Assembly: GCF_014489615.1 (NCBI RefSeq)
Contig: NZ_CP060825.1
Coordinates: 4,164,501-4,228,500 of the forward strand
Origin: Streptomyces genisteinicus
Lineage (GTDB): Bacteria; Actinomycetota; Actinomycetes; Streptomycetales; Streptomycetaceae
Direction: 5' to 3'
Length of the DNA: 64,000 nucleotides
The notes under the pieces were generated by a model. That model made no database searches. It saw nothing but the letters and a program-made list of their open reading frames with translations, and had not been told where the DNA came from. Below are positions 40,195-50,607 of the stretch, piece after piece. Each line of letters starts with the position of its first letter. Position 1 is the stretch's first letter. A program made the translations under genes and the position numbers.

Positions 40195-40749
40195 ATGGGA
40201 CTCGAAGAGAAACTGCCGAGCGGCTTCCTGCTCACCACCGTCGAGCAGGCCGCGGGCTGGGTGCGCAAGTCGTCCGTCTTCCCGGCGACCTTCGGACTCG
40301 CCTGCTGCGCCATCGAGATGATGACGACCGGCGCCGGCCGGTACGACCTGGCCCGGTTCGGCATGGAGGTCTTCCGCGGCTCGCCGCGCCAGGCCGACCT
40401 GATGATCGTGGCCGGGCGGGTGAGCCAGAAGATGGCGCCCGTCCTGCGCCAGGTCTACGACCAGATGCCCAGCCCCAAGTGGGTGATCTCCATGGGCGTG
40501 TGCGCATCGTCGGGTGGAATGTTCAACAATTACGCGATTGTGCAGGGTGTTGATCACATTGTCCCCGTCGACATCTATCTGCCCGGCTGCCCGCCGCGCC
40601 CCGAGATGCTGATGGACGCGATCCTCAAGCTCCACCAGAAGATCCAGACGTCCAAGCTCGGCGTGAACGCGGAGGAAGCGGCCCGCGAGGCGGAGGAGGC
40701 GGCCCTCAAGGCGCTGCCGACGATCGAGATGAAGGGGCTCCTGAGGTGA
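40195..40749 (+). CDS. nuoB: NADH-quinone oxidoreductase subunit B
   Basis: A 184-residue peripheral-arm subunit that carries cluster N2, the last Fe-S centre before quinone. The ligands are seen in LACCAIEM (tandem cysteines, about residues 36-40), GVCASSGG (about 101-108) and PGCPPRPE (about 131-138). The C-terminal 25 residues are Ala/Glu-rich. The stop is overlapped by a GTG-started 31-codon ORF created by a 92-bp tandem duplication, before nuoC. Confidence 0.97.
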   Translation: MGLEEKLPSGFLLTTVEQAAGWVRKSSVFPATFGLACCAIEMMTTGAGRYDLARFGMEVFRGSPRQADLMIVAGRVSQKMAPVLRQVYDQMPSPKWVISMGVCASSGGMFNNYAIVQGVDHIVPVDIYLPGCPPRPEMLMDAILKLHQKIQTSKLGVNAEEAAREAEEAALKALPTIEMKGLLR

Positions 40750-40841
40750 GCGACGCACGCGCGGCCGCCGGGCCGCAGCCGACGACGATTGCCGCGCCTC
40801 TGCGCCGCGCGGGCGGAGAAGCGAACGGTGAAACGCGATGA
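40746..40841 (+). CDS. 31-aa ORF between nuoB and nuoC, copy 1
   Basis: GTG at 40746 overlaps the nuoB stop (GTGA) and opens a 31-codon frame beginning MSDARAAAGPQPTTIAAP. It ends in TGA overlapping the ATG of the second copy (ATGA). Copy 2 encodes the same peptide with one change (Glu29 to Gly). It is low in complexity and basic. It may be a real micropeptide or only a ribosome-coupling device. Either way the arrangement keeps ribosomes moving from nuoB to nuoC. Confidence 0.45.
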   Translation: MSDARAAAGPQPTTIAAPLRRAGGEANGETR

Positions 40842-40930
40842 GCGACGCACGCGCGGCCGCCGGGCCGCAGCCGACGACGATTGCCGCGCCTCTGCGCCGC
40901 GCGGGCGGAGAAGCGAACGGGGGGACGCGA
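40747..40930 (+). repeat. 92-bp perfect-like tandem duplication between nuoB and nuoC
   Basis: Positions 40747-40838 and 40839-40930 are direct repeats of 92 bp with a few differences near the right end (GGTGAAACG versus GGGGGGACG). The first bases of nuoC (TGAGCGACG at 40931) repeat the start of the unit, so the duplication is bounded by an 8-9 bp microhomology at each start codon. Confidence 0.93.
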
Positions 40931-40933
40931 TGA
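40838..40933 (+). CDS. 31-aa ORF between nuoB and nuoC, copy 2
   Basis: ATG 40838 overlaps the stop of copy 1, and the TGA at 40931-40933 overlaps the nuoC ATG (40930). The peptide differs from copy 1 at one residue. The purine-rich GCGAACGGGGGGACGCG before nuoC lies inside it and supplies the nuoC ribosome binding site. Whether the peptide itself has a function is unknown. Confidence 0.45.
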   Translation: MSDARAAAGPQPTTIAAPLRRAGGEANGGTR

Positions 40934-41657
40934 GCGACGAGCCGAATCCGGAGAAGGAGCTCTCCGGTCAGAACCTTCCCGGCCAGCGGGGCGACGGCGG
41001 CGAGGAGATCCGCGTCCAGCGCGGCATGTTCGGCGCCGCCAACGGAGGGGACACGTCCGGCTACGGAGGGCTCGTGCGCTCGGTGCGCCTGCCCGGAGCC
41101 GCGTCGCGCCCCTACGGCGGCTGGTTCGACGAGGTGGCCGACGAGCTGGAGGGCGCTCTGGAGGAGCAGGACCTCCTCCCGGAGAACGCGATCGAGAAGA
41201 CGGTCGTCGACCGCGGCGAACTCACCTTCCACATCGCCCGCGAGCACCTGCTCACCGTCGCCCGCACCCTGCGGGACGACCCGGCGCTCCGCTTCGAGCT
41301 GTGCACCGGCGTCAGCGGGGTGCACTACCCCGAGGACAAGGGCCGCGAGCTGCACGCCGTGTACCACCTGCGCTCGCTCACCCACGGCCGGCTCGTCCGG
41401 CTGGAGGTCTCCGCACCGGACGGCGACCCGCACGTCCCGTCGCTGGTGGCGGTGTACCCGACCAACGACTGGCACGAGCGCGAGACCTACGACTTCTTCG
41501 GGCTGGTCTTCGACGGTCACCCGGCGCTGACGCGGATCATGATGCCGGACGACTGGCAGGGCTTCCCGCAGCGCAAGGACTACGCCCTCGGCGGCATCGC
41601 CGTCGAGTACAAGGGCGCCCAGATCCCGGCTCCCGACCAGCGGAGGTCGTACAGCTG

Positions 41658-41658
<1 letters not shown>
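40930..41658 (+). CDS. nuoC: NADH-quinone oxidoreductase subunit C
   Basis: A 242-residue subunit of the peripheral arm (30-kDa family). The family signature VYPTNDWHERETYDFFGLVFDGHP (split: WHERETYDFFG, about residues 181-191) and the following LTRIMMPDDW are clear. It packs against NuoD and NuoB. The first 60 residues are a hydrophilic extension. ATG 40930 is set by the poly-G SD just upstream. Longer in-frame starts translate the 92-bp repeat in an alien frame and are rejected. Overlaps nuoD by one base. Confidence 0.95.
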
Positions 41659-42976
<1,318 letters not shown>

Positions 42977-42980
<4 letters not shown>

Positions 42981-43810
42981 CGGACGTATCGCTGGGCATG
43001 CCCCAACTGCCCGCACCCGACTACCCGGACGACGTCCGGGCCCGGCTGGAGGCGGACGGGCGGGAGATCATCGCCCGCTACCCCGGTTCGCGCTCCGCCC
43101 TGCTGCCGCTGCTGCACCTGGTGCAGTCGGAGGAGGGGTACGTCTCCCGCACCGGAATGAGGTTCTGCGCGGAGCTCCTCGGCCTGACCACGGCCGAGGT
43201 GACCGCCGTCGCCACCTTCTACTCCATGTACCGGCGCAAGCCGTCGGGCGAGTACCAGGTCGGCGTCTGCACCAACACGCTCTGCGCGGTCATGGGCGGC
43301 GACGCCATCTTCGAGGAGCTCAAGGAGCACCTGGGCGTCGGCAACAACGAGACCACCGAGGACGGCAAGGTCACGCTGGAGCACATCGAGTGCAACGCGG
43401 CCTGCGACTTCGCCCCCGTGGTGATGGTCAACTGGGAGTTCTTCGACAACCAGACGCCCGAGTCGGCGAAGAAGCTCGTCGACGACCTCCGCGCCGGCGA
43501 GCAGGTCAGCCCCACCCGGGGCGCCCCGCTGTGCGGCTACAAGGAGACGGCCCGCATCCTGGCCGGCTTCCCCGACGAGCGCCCCGGCGCCGTCGAGGCC
43601 ACCGGCGGCGCGGGCCCCGCCTCGCTGATCGGGCTCCGCCTCGCCAAGGGCGAGGGCGTCCCGGCACGGGTCGTCCACCCGCGGGGCGAGGTGCCGAGGG
43701 AGCGGCCCCAGCCCGGCTCCGAGCACCTGAGCTCCCACGATGCACCGCAGAAGACCTCGGCATCCGACCCGGACAACCCGGCCGGACCTGTCGGCGAGGA
43801 GGGGGAGTGA
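42977..43810 (+). CDS. nuoE: NADH-quinone oxidoreductase subunit E
   Basis: A 277-residue 24-kDa-type subunit with a thioredoxin-like [2Fe-2S] domain. The cluster cysteines are in VCTNTLCAVMGG (about residues 96-107) and ECNAACDFAPV (about 138-148). It partners NuoF in the NADH dehydrogenase module. The C-terminal 85 residues, rich in Pro, Glu and Gly, extend beyond the usual E. coli length and are probably disordered. Overlaps: ATGA with nuoD, TGATG with nuoF. Confidence 0.95.
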
Positions 43811-45183
43811 TGTCGGTGTCCACCGAATACGGGGGCAGGCCGGAGGCCGGCGGGGAAGCGAGCCCGGAGAAGCTGCTCGCCCCCGTGCTCTCCGCCTTCT
43901 GGGACGAGCCGGAGTCCTGGACCCTGGAGACGTACCGCAGGCACGAGGGGTACGAGGGCCTGCGCAAGGCGCTCGCCATGACGCCCGACGACCTGATCGC
44001 CTACGTCAAGGACTCGGGTCTGCGCGGCCGCGGCGGCGCGGGCTTCCCCACCGGGATGAAGTGGCAGTTCATCCCGCAGGGCGACGGGAAGCCCCACTAC
44101 CTGGTCGTCAACGCGGACGAGTCCGAGCCCGGGACCTGCAAGGACATCCCGCTGCTCTTCGCCAACCCGCACTCCCTCATCGAGGGGATCGTGATCGCCT
44201 GCTACGCGATCCGCTCCAGCCACGCCTTCATCTACCTGCGCGGCGAGGTCGTGCCCGTGCTGCGCCGGCTGCACGAGGCGGTGCGCGAGGCGTACGAGGC
44301 CGGATACCTCGGCAAGGACATCCTCGGCAGCGGCATCGACCTCGAACTCACCGTGCACGCGGGCGCGGGCGCGTACATCTGCGGCGAGGAGACGGCACTG
44401 CTCGACTCGCTGGAAGGCCGGCGCGGCCAGCCCCGGCTGCGGCCGCCGTTCCCCGCGGTCGCGGGCCTGTACGCCTGCCCCACCGTGGTGAACAACGTCG
44501 AGTCCATCGCCTCGGTTCCCGCGATCCTCAACAAGGGCAAGGACTGGTTCAAGGCGATGGGCAGCGAGAAGTCCCCGGGCTTCACGCTGTACTCGCTCAG
44601 CGGCCACGTCGCGAGCCCCGGACAGTACGAGGCCCCGCTCGGCATCACCCTGCGCCAGCTGCTCGACATGAGCGGCGGCATGCGGCCCGGCCACCGCCTG
44701 AAGTTCTGGACGCCCGGCGGCTCGTCGACCCCGATGTTCACCGACGAGCACCTCGACGTCCCGCTCGACTACGAAGGCGTCGGCGCCGCCGGCTCGATGC
44801 TGGGCACCAAGGCGCTCCAGTGCTTCGACGAGACCACCTGCGTGGTGCGGGCCGTCACCCGGTGGACCGAGTTCTACGCGCACGAGTCCTGCGGCAAGTG
44901 CACGCCGTGCCGCGAGGGCACCTACTGGCTCGTCCAGCTGCTCCGCGACATCGAGGCGGGCAAGGGCGTCATGTCGGACCTCGACAAGCTGAACGACATC
45001 GCCGACAACATCAACGGCAAGTCGTTCTGCGCACTCGGCGACGGCGCGGCCTCGCCCATCTTCTCCTCGCTGCAGTACTTCCGCGAGGAGTACGAGCAGC
45101 ACGTCACGGGCAAGGGCTGCCCCTTCGACCCGGCGAAGTCCACGGCCTGGGCCGACCGACACACCACGGAGGTGTCCGCATGA
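43810..45183 (+). CDS. nuoF: NADH-quinone oxidoreductase subunit F
   Basis: A 457-residue 51-kDa subunit where NADH is oxidised. The FMN/NADH-binding glycine loop RGRGGAGFPTGMKW (about residues 75-88) and GAGAYICGEETALL (about 183-196) are present, and the [4Fe-4S] ligands occur in ESCGKCTPCREG (about 359-370). The ATG at 43810 overlaps the nuoE stop and has GAGGAGG seven bases upstream. A GTG at 43807 is in frame and possible. Followed by a 31-codon overlapping ORF, then nuoG. Confidence 0.96.
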   Translation: MSVSTEYGGRPEAGGEASPEKLLAPVLSAFWDEPESWTLETYRRHEGYEGLRKALAMTPDDLIAYVKDSGLRGRGGAGFPTGMKWQFIPQGDGKPHYLVVNADESEPGTCKDIPLLFANPHSLIEGIVIACYAIRSSHAFIYLRGEVVPVLRRLHEAVREAYEAGYLGKDILGSGIDLELTVHAGAGAYICGEETALLDSLEGRRGQPRLRPPFPAVAGLYACPTVVNNVESIASVPAILNKGKDWFKAMGSEKSPGFTLYSLSGHVASPGQYEAPLGITLRQLLDMSGGMRPGHRLKFWTPGGSSTPMFTDEHLDVPLDYEGVGAAGSMLGTKALQCFDETTCVVRAVTRWTEFYAHESCGKCTPCREGTYWLVQLLRDIEAGKGVMSDLDKLNDIADNINGKSFCALGDGAASPIFSSLQYFREEYEQHVTGKGCPFDPAKSTAWADRHTTEVSA

Positions 45184-45275
45184 GTCCGGCGCACGCGCCC
45201 CGCACCGGCCGCGGCCCCGCGGCGGGCCGCCGCACCACGACGACCGCCCTCGGCAGCGGGGAGGTGCGGGCATGA
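45180..45275 (+). CDS. 31-aa ORF between nuoF and nuoG
   Basis: ATG 45180 overlaps the nuoF stop (ATGA) and the frame runs 31 codons (MSPAHAPRTGRGP..., ending GSGEVRA). Its TGA overlaps the nuoG ATG at 45272. It contains the nuoG SD (GGGGAGG). The length and double coupling are the same as the two ORFs between nuoB and nuoC, although the sequence is different. It may be a spacer that couples translation, a micropeptide, or chance. Confidence 0.42.
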   Translation: MSPAHAPRTGRGPAAGRRTTTTALGSGEVRA

Positions 45276-47776
45276 CCGTCACCACGCCCGGCTCCGCGGC
45301 CGCCGGCGGCGGCGCCCCGGTGCCCCCCGAGGACCTCGTCACGCTGACCATCGACGGCGCCGAGATCTCCGTCCCCAAGGGGACGCTCGTCATCCGCGCC
45401 GCCGAGCAGCTCGGCATCGAGATCCCGCGCTTCTGCGACCACCCGCTGCTCGACCCCGTCGGCGCCTGCCGCCAGTGCATCGTCGAGGTGGAGGGCCAGC
45501 GCAAGCCGATGGCCTCCTGCACCATCACCTGCACCGACGGCATGGTCGTCCGCTCCCAGCTCACCTCGCCCGTCGCCGAGAAGGCGCAGCAGGGCGTGAT
45601 GGAGCTGCTGCTGATCAACCACCCGCTGGACTGCCCGGTCTGCGACAAGGGCGGCGAGTGCCCCCTGCAGAACCAGGCCGTCTCGCACGGGCAGGCCGAA
45701 TCGCGCTTCGAGGGGAAGAAGCGCACCTACGAGAAGCCGGTGCCCATCTCCACCCAGGTGCTCCTCGACCGCGAGCGCTGCGTGCTCTGCGCGCGGTGCA
45801 CCCGGTTCTCCAACCAGGTGGCCGGCGACCCGATGATCGAGCTGGTCGAGCGCGGCGCGCTCCAGCAGGTCGGCACCGGCGAGGGCGACCCGTTCGCCTC
45901 GTACTTCTCCGGCAACACCATCCAGATCTGCCCGGTGGGCGCGCTCACCTCGGCCGCGTACCGCTTCCGCTCCCGCCCCTTCGACCTGGTCTCCAGCCCG
46001 TCCGTGTGCGAGCACTGCGCCGGCGGCTGCGCGAGCCGCACCGACCACCGGCGCGGCAAGGTCATGCGCCGCCTGGCGGCGGAGGACCCGGAGGTCAACG
46101 AGGAGTGGATGTGCGACAAGGGGCGCTTCGGCTTCCGCTACGCCCAGCAGCGCGACCGCCTCACCACCCCCCTGGTCCGCAATGACGAGGGCGTCCTCGA
46201 ACCGGCGAGCTGGCCCGAGGCGCTGGAGGCGGCGGCCGCGGGCCTGCGCGCCGCGCGCGGCCGGGCGGGCGTGCTCACCGGCGGCCGGCTGACCGTCGAG
46301 GACGCGTACGCGTACGCCAAGTTCGCCCGGGTCGCCCTGGACACCAACGACATCGACTTCCGCGCCCGCGCCCACTCCGCCGAGGAGGCCGACTTCCTGG
46401 CCGCCGCCGTCGCGGGACGGGGACGGGACCTCGACGGCACCGGTGTCACCTACACCGCGCTGGAGCAGGCCCCGGCCGTGCTGCTGGCCGGGTTCGAGTC
46501 GGAGGAGGAGGCGCCGGGCGTCTTCCTGCGGCTGCGCAAGGCGCACCGCAAGCACGGCCAGCGGACCTTCTCCCTGGCCACCCACGCCACCCGCGGCCTG
46601 GAGAAGGCGGGCGGCACCCTGCTGCCCGCCGCCCCCGGCACCGAGACCGAGTGGCTGGACGCCCTCGCCTCGGGCACCGGGCTCGACGAGGACGGCGCCC
46701 GGGCCGCCGAGGCGCTGCGCTCCGACGGCGCGGTGATCGTCGTCGGCGAGCGGCTGGCCGCCGTGCCCGGCGGGCTCACCGCCGCGCTGCGCACCGCCAC
46801 CGCCACCGGCGCCCGGCTGGTGTGGATCCCGCGCCGGGCCGGCGACCGGGGCGCGGTCGAGGCGGGCGCGCTGCCGTCGCTGCTGCCGGGCGGCCGCCCG
46901 GCGACCGACCCGCGTGCCCGCGAGGAGACCGCCGAGGTCTGGCGGGTGCGTGAACTCCCCGTCAGCTTCGGACGCGACACGGGGCAGATCGTCGAGGCCG
47001 CGGCCACCGGCGAACTGGGCGCGCTGCTCGTCGCCGGTGTCGAGGTCGCGGACCTGCCGGACGTGGCCCGCGCCCGTGAGGCGCTGGACGCCGTCGGCTT
47101 CCTCGTCTCGCTGGAGCTGCGGCCGAGCGAGGTCACCGAGCGGGCGGACGTGGTCTTCCCGGTCGCGGCCGTCGCCGAGAAGGCGGGCACCTTCCTCAAC
47201 TGGGAGGGCCGGGTGCGGATGTTCGAGGCCGCGCTCAAGCCCGAGCAGATGACCCGCCGGCTCGCCCCGGCCGACGCCCGGGTGCTGCACATGCTCGCCG
47301 ACGCCCTCGACGTCCACTTCGCGCTGCCGGACCTGAAGGCCGTCCGCGCCGAGATGGACCGGCTGGGCCGCTGGGACGGCCCCCGGGCCGGCGGGCCGGC
47401 CGAGACGTCCCGCCCGCTGCCGCGGCCGGGCGAGGGCGAGGCGGTCCTCGCCGGGCACCGGCTCCTGCTCGACCAGGGCCTGCTCCAGCAGGGCGACGAG
47501 GCGCTGGCCGGCACCCGGCACGCCCCCGTCGCACGGCTGTCGGCGACCACGGCGGCGGAGACCGGGGTGAAGGACGGCGACGCACTGGAGGTGTCCGGCC
47601 CCGCCGGCTCCGTCCGGCTGCCGCTCCAGGTCACCTCGATGCCCGACCGCGTGGTGTGGCTGCCGCTGAACTCCGCGGGCGGCGGCGTGGCCGCCGACAC
47701 CGGGGCCCGCCCCGGCGAACTGGTCCGTATCGCGGCCGTCACGGGCGCGACCGAGGTGACGGAGGTGGAGGCATGA
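45272..47776 (+). CDS. nuoG: NADH-quinone oxidoreductase subunit G
   Basis: An 834-residue molybdopterin-family Fe-S subunit (75-kDa). The N-terminal [2Fe-2S] ferredoxin domain has CDHPLLDPVGACRQC with a further Cys in MASC (about residues 53-86). CPVCDKGGECPLQ and CVLCARCTRF-type motifs bind further clusters (about 115-200), and CEHCAGGC (about 248-255) begins the molybdopterin-like domain. The C-terminal part is degenerate without cofactor, as in other complex I. It relays electrons from NuoF to NuoI/B. Confidence 0.96.
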   Translation: MTVTTPGSAAAGGGAPVPPEDLVTLTIDGAEISVPKGTLVIRAAEQLGIEIPRFCDHPLLDPVGACRQCIVEVEGQRKPMASCTITCTDGMVVRSQLTSPVAEKAQQGVMELLLINHPLDCPVCDKGGECPLQNQAVSHGQAESRFEGKKRTYEKPVPISTQVLLDRERCVLCARCTRFSNQVAGDPMIELVERGALQQVGTGEGDPFASYFSGNTIQICPVGALTSAAYRFRSRPFDLVSSPSVCEHCAGGCASRTDHRRGKVMRRLAAEDPEVNEEWMCDKGRFGFRYAQQRDRLTTPLVRNDEGVLEPASWPEALEAAAAGLRAARGRAGVLTGGRLTVEDAYAYAKFARVALDTNDIDFRARAHSAEEADFLAAAVAGRGRDLDGTGVTYTALEQAPAVLLAGFESEEEAPGVFLRLRKAHRKHGQRTFSLATHATRGLEKAGGTLLPAAPGTETEWLDALASGTGLDEDGARAAEALRSDGAVIVVGERLAAVPGGLTAALRTATATGARLVWIPRRAGDRGAVEAGALPSLLPGGRPATDPRAREETAEVWRVRELPVSFGRDTGQIVEAAATGELGALLVAGVEVADLPDVARAREALDAVGFLVSLELRPSEVTERADVVFPVAAVAEKAGTFLNWEGRVRMFEAALKPEQMTRRLAPADARVLHMLADALDVHFALPDLKAVRAEMDRLGRWDGPRAGGPAETSRPLPRPGEGEAVLAGHRLLLDQGLLQQGDEALAGTRHAPVARLSATTAAETGVKDGDALEVSGPAGSVRLPLQVTSMPDRVVWLPLNSAGGGVAADTGARPGELVRIAAVTGATEVTEVEA

Positions 47777-49146
47777 GCGCCATGACCAGCCTGGCCCTCG
47801 AGGACCTGTCGATGTTCGGCCGGGACCCGTGGTGGCTCGTCGTCATCAAGGCCGTGTTCTGCTTCGCGTTCCTGATGATCACCGTGCTGTTCTCCATCGT
47901 GTGGGAGCGCAAGGTCGTCGCCTGGATGCAGCTGCGCATCGGCCCCAACCGGCACGGCCCCTGGGGCATGCTCCAGTCGCTCGCCGACGGCATCAAGCTG
48001 ATGCTCAAGGAAGACGTCGTCGTCAAGCGGGCCGACAAGGTCGTCTACATCCTCGCGCCGATCGTCGCCGCGATCCCGGCGTTCATGGCGATCGCCGTGA
48101 TCCCGTTCGGGCCGGCCGGCAACGAGGTCTCGATCCTCGGCCACCGCACCACGATGCAGCTGACCGACCTGCCGATCGCGATGCTCTACATCCTCGCGGT
48201 CGCCTCCGTCGGCATCTACGGCATCGTGCTCGCGGGCTGGTCGTCCGGCTCGACGTACCCGCTGCTCGGGGGCCTGCGCTCGTGCGCGCAGATGATCTCC
48301 TACGAGATCGCGATGGGCGCCGCGTTCGCCTCCGTCTTCCTCTACTCCGGGTCGATGTCGACCTCGGCGATCGTGGAGGCGCAGGCCGACCGCTGGTACA
48401 TCCTGCTGCTGCCGGTGTCGTTCATCATCTACGTCGTCACCATGGTCGGCGAGACCAACCGGGCGCCGTTCGACATGCCGGAGTCGGAGGGCGACCTCGT
48501 CGGCGGCTTCAACACCGAGTACAGCTCGATCAAGTTCGCGATGTTCATGCTGGCCGAGTACGTCAACATGGTCACCGTCTCCGCCGTCTCCGTCACCCTC
48601 TTCCTGGGCGGCTGGCGAGCCCCGTACCCGATCTCCACCTTCTGGGAGGGCGCGAACCACGGCTGGTGGCCGATGCTCTGGTTCGTCCTCAAGGTGCAGT
48701 TGCTGCTCTTCTTCTTCATCTGGCTGCGCGGCACCCTGCCACGGGTCCGCTACGACCAGCTGATGAAGCTCGGCTGGAAGGTCCTGATCCCGGTCTCGGT
48801 GGTCTGGCTGATGCTCGTCGCCACGGTGCGGGCGCTGCGGAACGAGAACTACGACTTCCAGCAGATCGTGCTCTACGTCGCCGGGGCCGTGATCGCGGTG
48901 CTCCTGTTGTCCTTCGTGGCCGACGTGTTCCGCGGCAGGAAGGACCGGGAGGCCGAGGCGGCGAAGCCCGCGCCCGGTCCGTTCGACCCGATGGCCGGCG
49001 GGTTCCCCGTACCGCCGCTGCCCGGTCAGGAGCTGCCGCCGGTGCCGCGCAGGCGCCCGCGGCGGGACCGCGAACTGATCTCCAGCGGCGGGCCCGGTAC
49101 GGACAGTGATGGTCCTCAGGACGGAAAGGAGGCCGACGGTGTCTGA
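47773..49146 (+). CDS. nuoH: NADH-quinone oxidoreductase subunit H
   Basis: A 457-residue membrane subunit (ND1 family) with about eight helices at the joint of the two arms. The quinone-channel loops are recognisable as ERKVVAWMQLRIGPNRHGPWG (in two parts, about residues 48-68) and ETNRAPFDMPESEGDLVGGF (about 218-237). A Pro/Arg-rich cytoplasmic tail of about 70 residues extends beyond the usual length. The start overlaps nuoG by ATGA. The end overlaps nuoI by eight bases. Confidence 0.96.
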   Translation: MSAMTSLALEDLSMFGRDPWWLVVIKAVFCFAFLMITVLFSIVWERKVVAWMQLRIGPNRHGPWGMLQSLADGIKLMLKEDVVVKRADKVVYILAPIVAAIPAFMAIAVIPFGPAGNEVSILGHRTTMQLTDLPIAMLYILAVASVGIYGIVLAGWSSGSTYPLLGGLRSCAQMISYEIAMGAAFASVFLYSGSMSTSAIVEAQADRWYILLLPVSFIIYVVTMVGETNRAPFDMPESEGDLVGGFNTEYSSIKFAMFMLAEYVNMVTVSAVSVTLFLGGWRAPYPISTFWEGANHGWWPMLWFVLKVQLLLFFFIWLRGTLPRVRYDQLMKLGWKVLIPVSVVWLMLVATVRALRNENYDFQQIVLYVAGAVIAVLLLSFVADVFRGRKDREAEAAKPAPGPFDPMAGGFPVPPLPGQELPPVPRRRPRRDRELISSGGPGTDSDGPQDGKEADGV

Positions 49147-49771
49147 CACATCCGAGAGCTCGTTCCAGAATCCGGTCGCCGGCTTCGGCGTGACCTTCAA
49201 GGCCATGTTCAAGAAGCGGCTCACCGAGCAGTACCCGGAGCAGCCGAAGGTCACGGCGCCGCGCTTCCACGGCCGGCACCAGCTGAACCGCCACCCCGAC
49301 GGGCTGGAGAAGTGCGTCGGGTGCGAGCTGTGCGCCTGGGCCTGTCCGGCCGACGCCATCTACGTCGAGGGCGCGGACAACACCGAGGAGGAGCGCTACT
49401 CCCCGGGCGAGCGGTACGGCCGCGTCTATCAGATCAACTACGCCCGCTGCATCCTGTGCGGCCTGTGCATCGAGGCGTGCCCCACCCGGGCGCTCACGAT
49501 GACCAACGAGTTCGAACTGGCCGACAGCAGCCGCGAGAACCTCATCTACACCAAGGAGCAGCTGCTCGCCGGTCTGGACGAGGGCATGGTCGACTCGCCG
49601 CACTCGATCTTCCCCGGCATGGACGAGCAGGACTACTACCGGGGCCTGGTCACCGAGGCCGCCCCGGGCACGGTCCGGCAGACCGCGGTGTCCCGCGGCG
49701 AGCAGGTCCAGGAGGGCGAGTCCACGTTCGGCGAGGACGAGCCCGCCTCCGGGAAGGTGATCGGCGCATGA
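49139..49771 (+). CDS. nuoI: NADH-quinone oxidoreductase subunit I
   Basis: A 210-residue ferredoxin-type subunit with two [4Fe-4S] motifs, CVGCELCAWACP (about residues 60-71) and CILCGLCIEACP (about 105-116). They carry electrons toward NuoB. The C-terminal 70 residues are acidic and longer than in E. coli. The GTG at 49139 follows AAGGAGG (about 49126-49132), which fixes the start inside the nuoH end. nuoJ overlaps by ATGA. Confidence 0.96.
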   Translation: MSDTSESSFQNPVAGFGVTFKAMFKKRLTEQYPEQPKVTAPRFHGRHQLNRHPDGLEKCVGCELCAWACPADAIYVEGADNTEEERYSPGERYGRVYQINYARCILCGLCIEACPTRALTMTNEFELADSSRENLIYTKEQLLAGLDEGMVDSPHSIFPGMDEQDYYRGLVTEAAPGTVRQTAVSRGEQVQEGESTFGEDEPASGKVIGA

Positions 49772-50607
49772 ACGTGCTCGCCGCCTCCACCACCTCCACC
49801 GGCGAGGCCGTCCAGTTCTGGATCCTCGGCACGGTCGCCGTCATCGGCGCCCTGTGCACGATCCTGATGCGGCGGGCCGTGCACAGTGCGCTGTGCCTCG
49901 CCGGGACCATGATCATCCTCGCGGTGTTCTACCTCGCCAACGGCGCCTACTTCCTGGGCATCGTGCAGATCGTCGTCTACACCGGCGCGATCATGATGCT
50001 GTTCCTCTTCGTGGTCATGCTGGTCGGCGTCACCGCCGCCGACTCGCTGAAGGAGACCATCAAGGGGCAGCGGTGGCTGGCCGCCCTGTGCGGCCTCGGC
50101 TTCGGCATCCTCCTGATCGCCGGCATCGCCAACGCCTCCCTGAAGAACTTCAACGGCCTGGGCGCCGCCAACGCCGCCCGCGGCGGCAACGTCGAGGGCC
50201 TGGCCGCCCTCATCTTCACCAAGTACGTCTTCGCCTTCGAGATCACCGGCGCGCTGCTGATCACGGCGGCCGTCGGCGCGATGGTGCTCACCCACCGCGA
50301 GCGCACCGAGCGCGCCCGCACCCAGCGCGAACTCGCCGAGCAGCGGGTGCGCGAGGGCAAGCACCTGCCGCCGCTGCCCGCCCCCGGCGTCTACGCCCGG
50401 CACAACGCGGTGGACATCGCCGGCCTGCTGCCCGACGGCACCCCGTCCGAGCTCACGGTCAGCCGCACCCTGCGCGACCGCGGCCAGATCCGGGACGTGT
50501 CGCGCGAGGCGCTGGACGACCTCAAGGCCCTGGAGCAGCGCTCCGCGGAGCGGCTCGGACGCGACACGGACGGGCACGACCGGGACGGACAGGAGGTCAC
50601 GCGGTGA
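49768..50607 (+). CDS. nuoJ: NADH-quinone oxidoreductase subunit J
   Basis: A 279-residue membrane subunit (ND6 family) with five helices in the first 175 residues. The VQIVVYTGAIMMLFLFVVML helix (about 67-86) contains the bulged segment typical of the family. The last 100 residues are a hydrophilic Arg/Glu-rich tail not present in short homologues. Overlaps nuoI by ATGA and nuoK by GTGA. Confidence 0.95.
   Translation: MNVLAASTTSTGEAVQFWILGTVAVIGALCTILMRRAVHSALCLAGTMIILAVFYLANGAYFLGIVQIVVYTGAIMMLFLFVVMLVGVTAADSLKETIKGQRWLAALCGLGFGILLIAGIANASLKNFNGLGAANAARGGNVEGLAALIFTKYVFAFEITGALLITAAVGAMVLTHRERTERARTQRELAEQRVREGKHLPPLPAPGVYARHNAVDIAGLLPDGTPSELTVSRTLRDRGQIRDVSREALDDLKALEQRSAERLGRDTDGHDRDGQEVTR

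Noticed and set aside
40789..40929. 47-residue N-terminal extension of NuoC
   Set aside because: It translates the 92-bp repeat in a different frame, is Arg-rich, and lies upstream of a strong SD and an ATGA-coupled start at 40930.
43537..45726. Very long open frames antisense to nuo genes and elsewhere
   Set aside because: They mirror high-GC third-position bias of the real genes, have Arg/Pro/Gly/His-rich translations and no family motifs.
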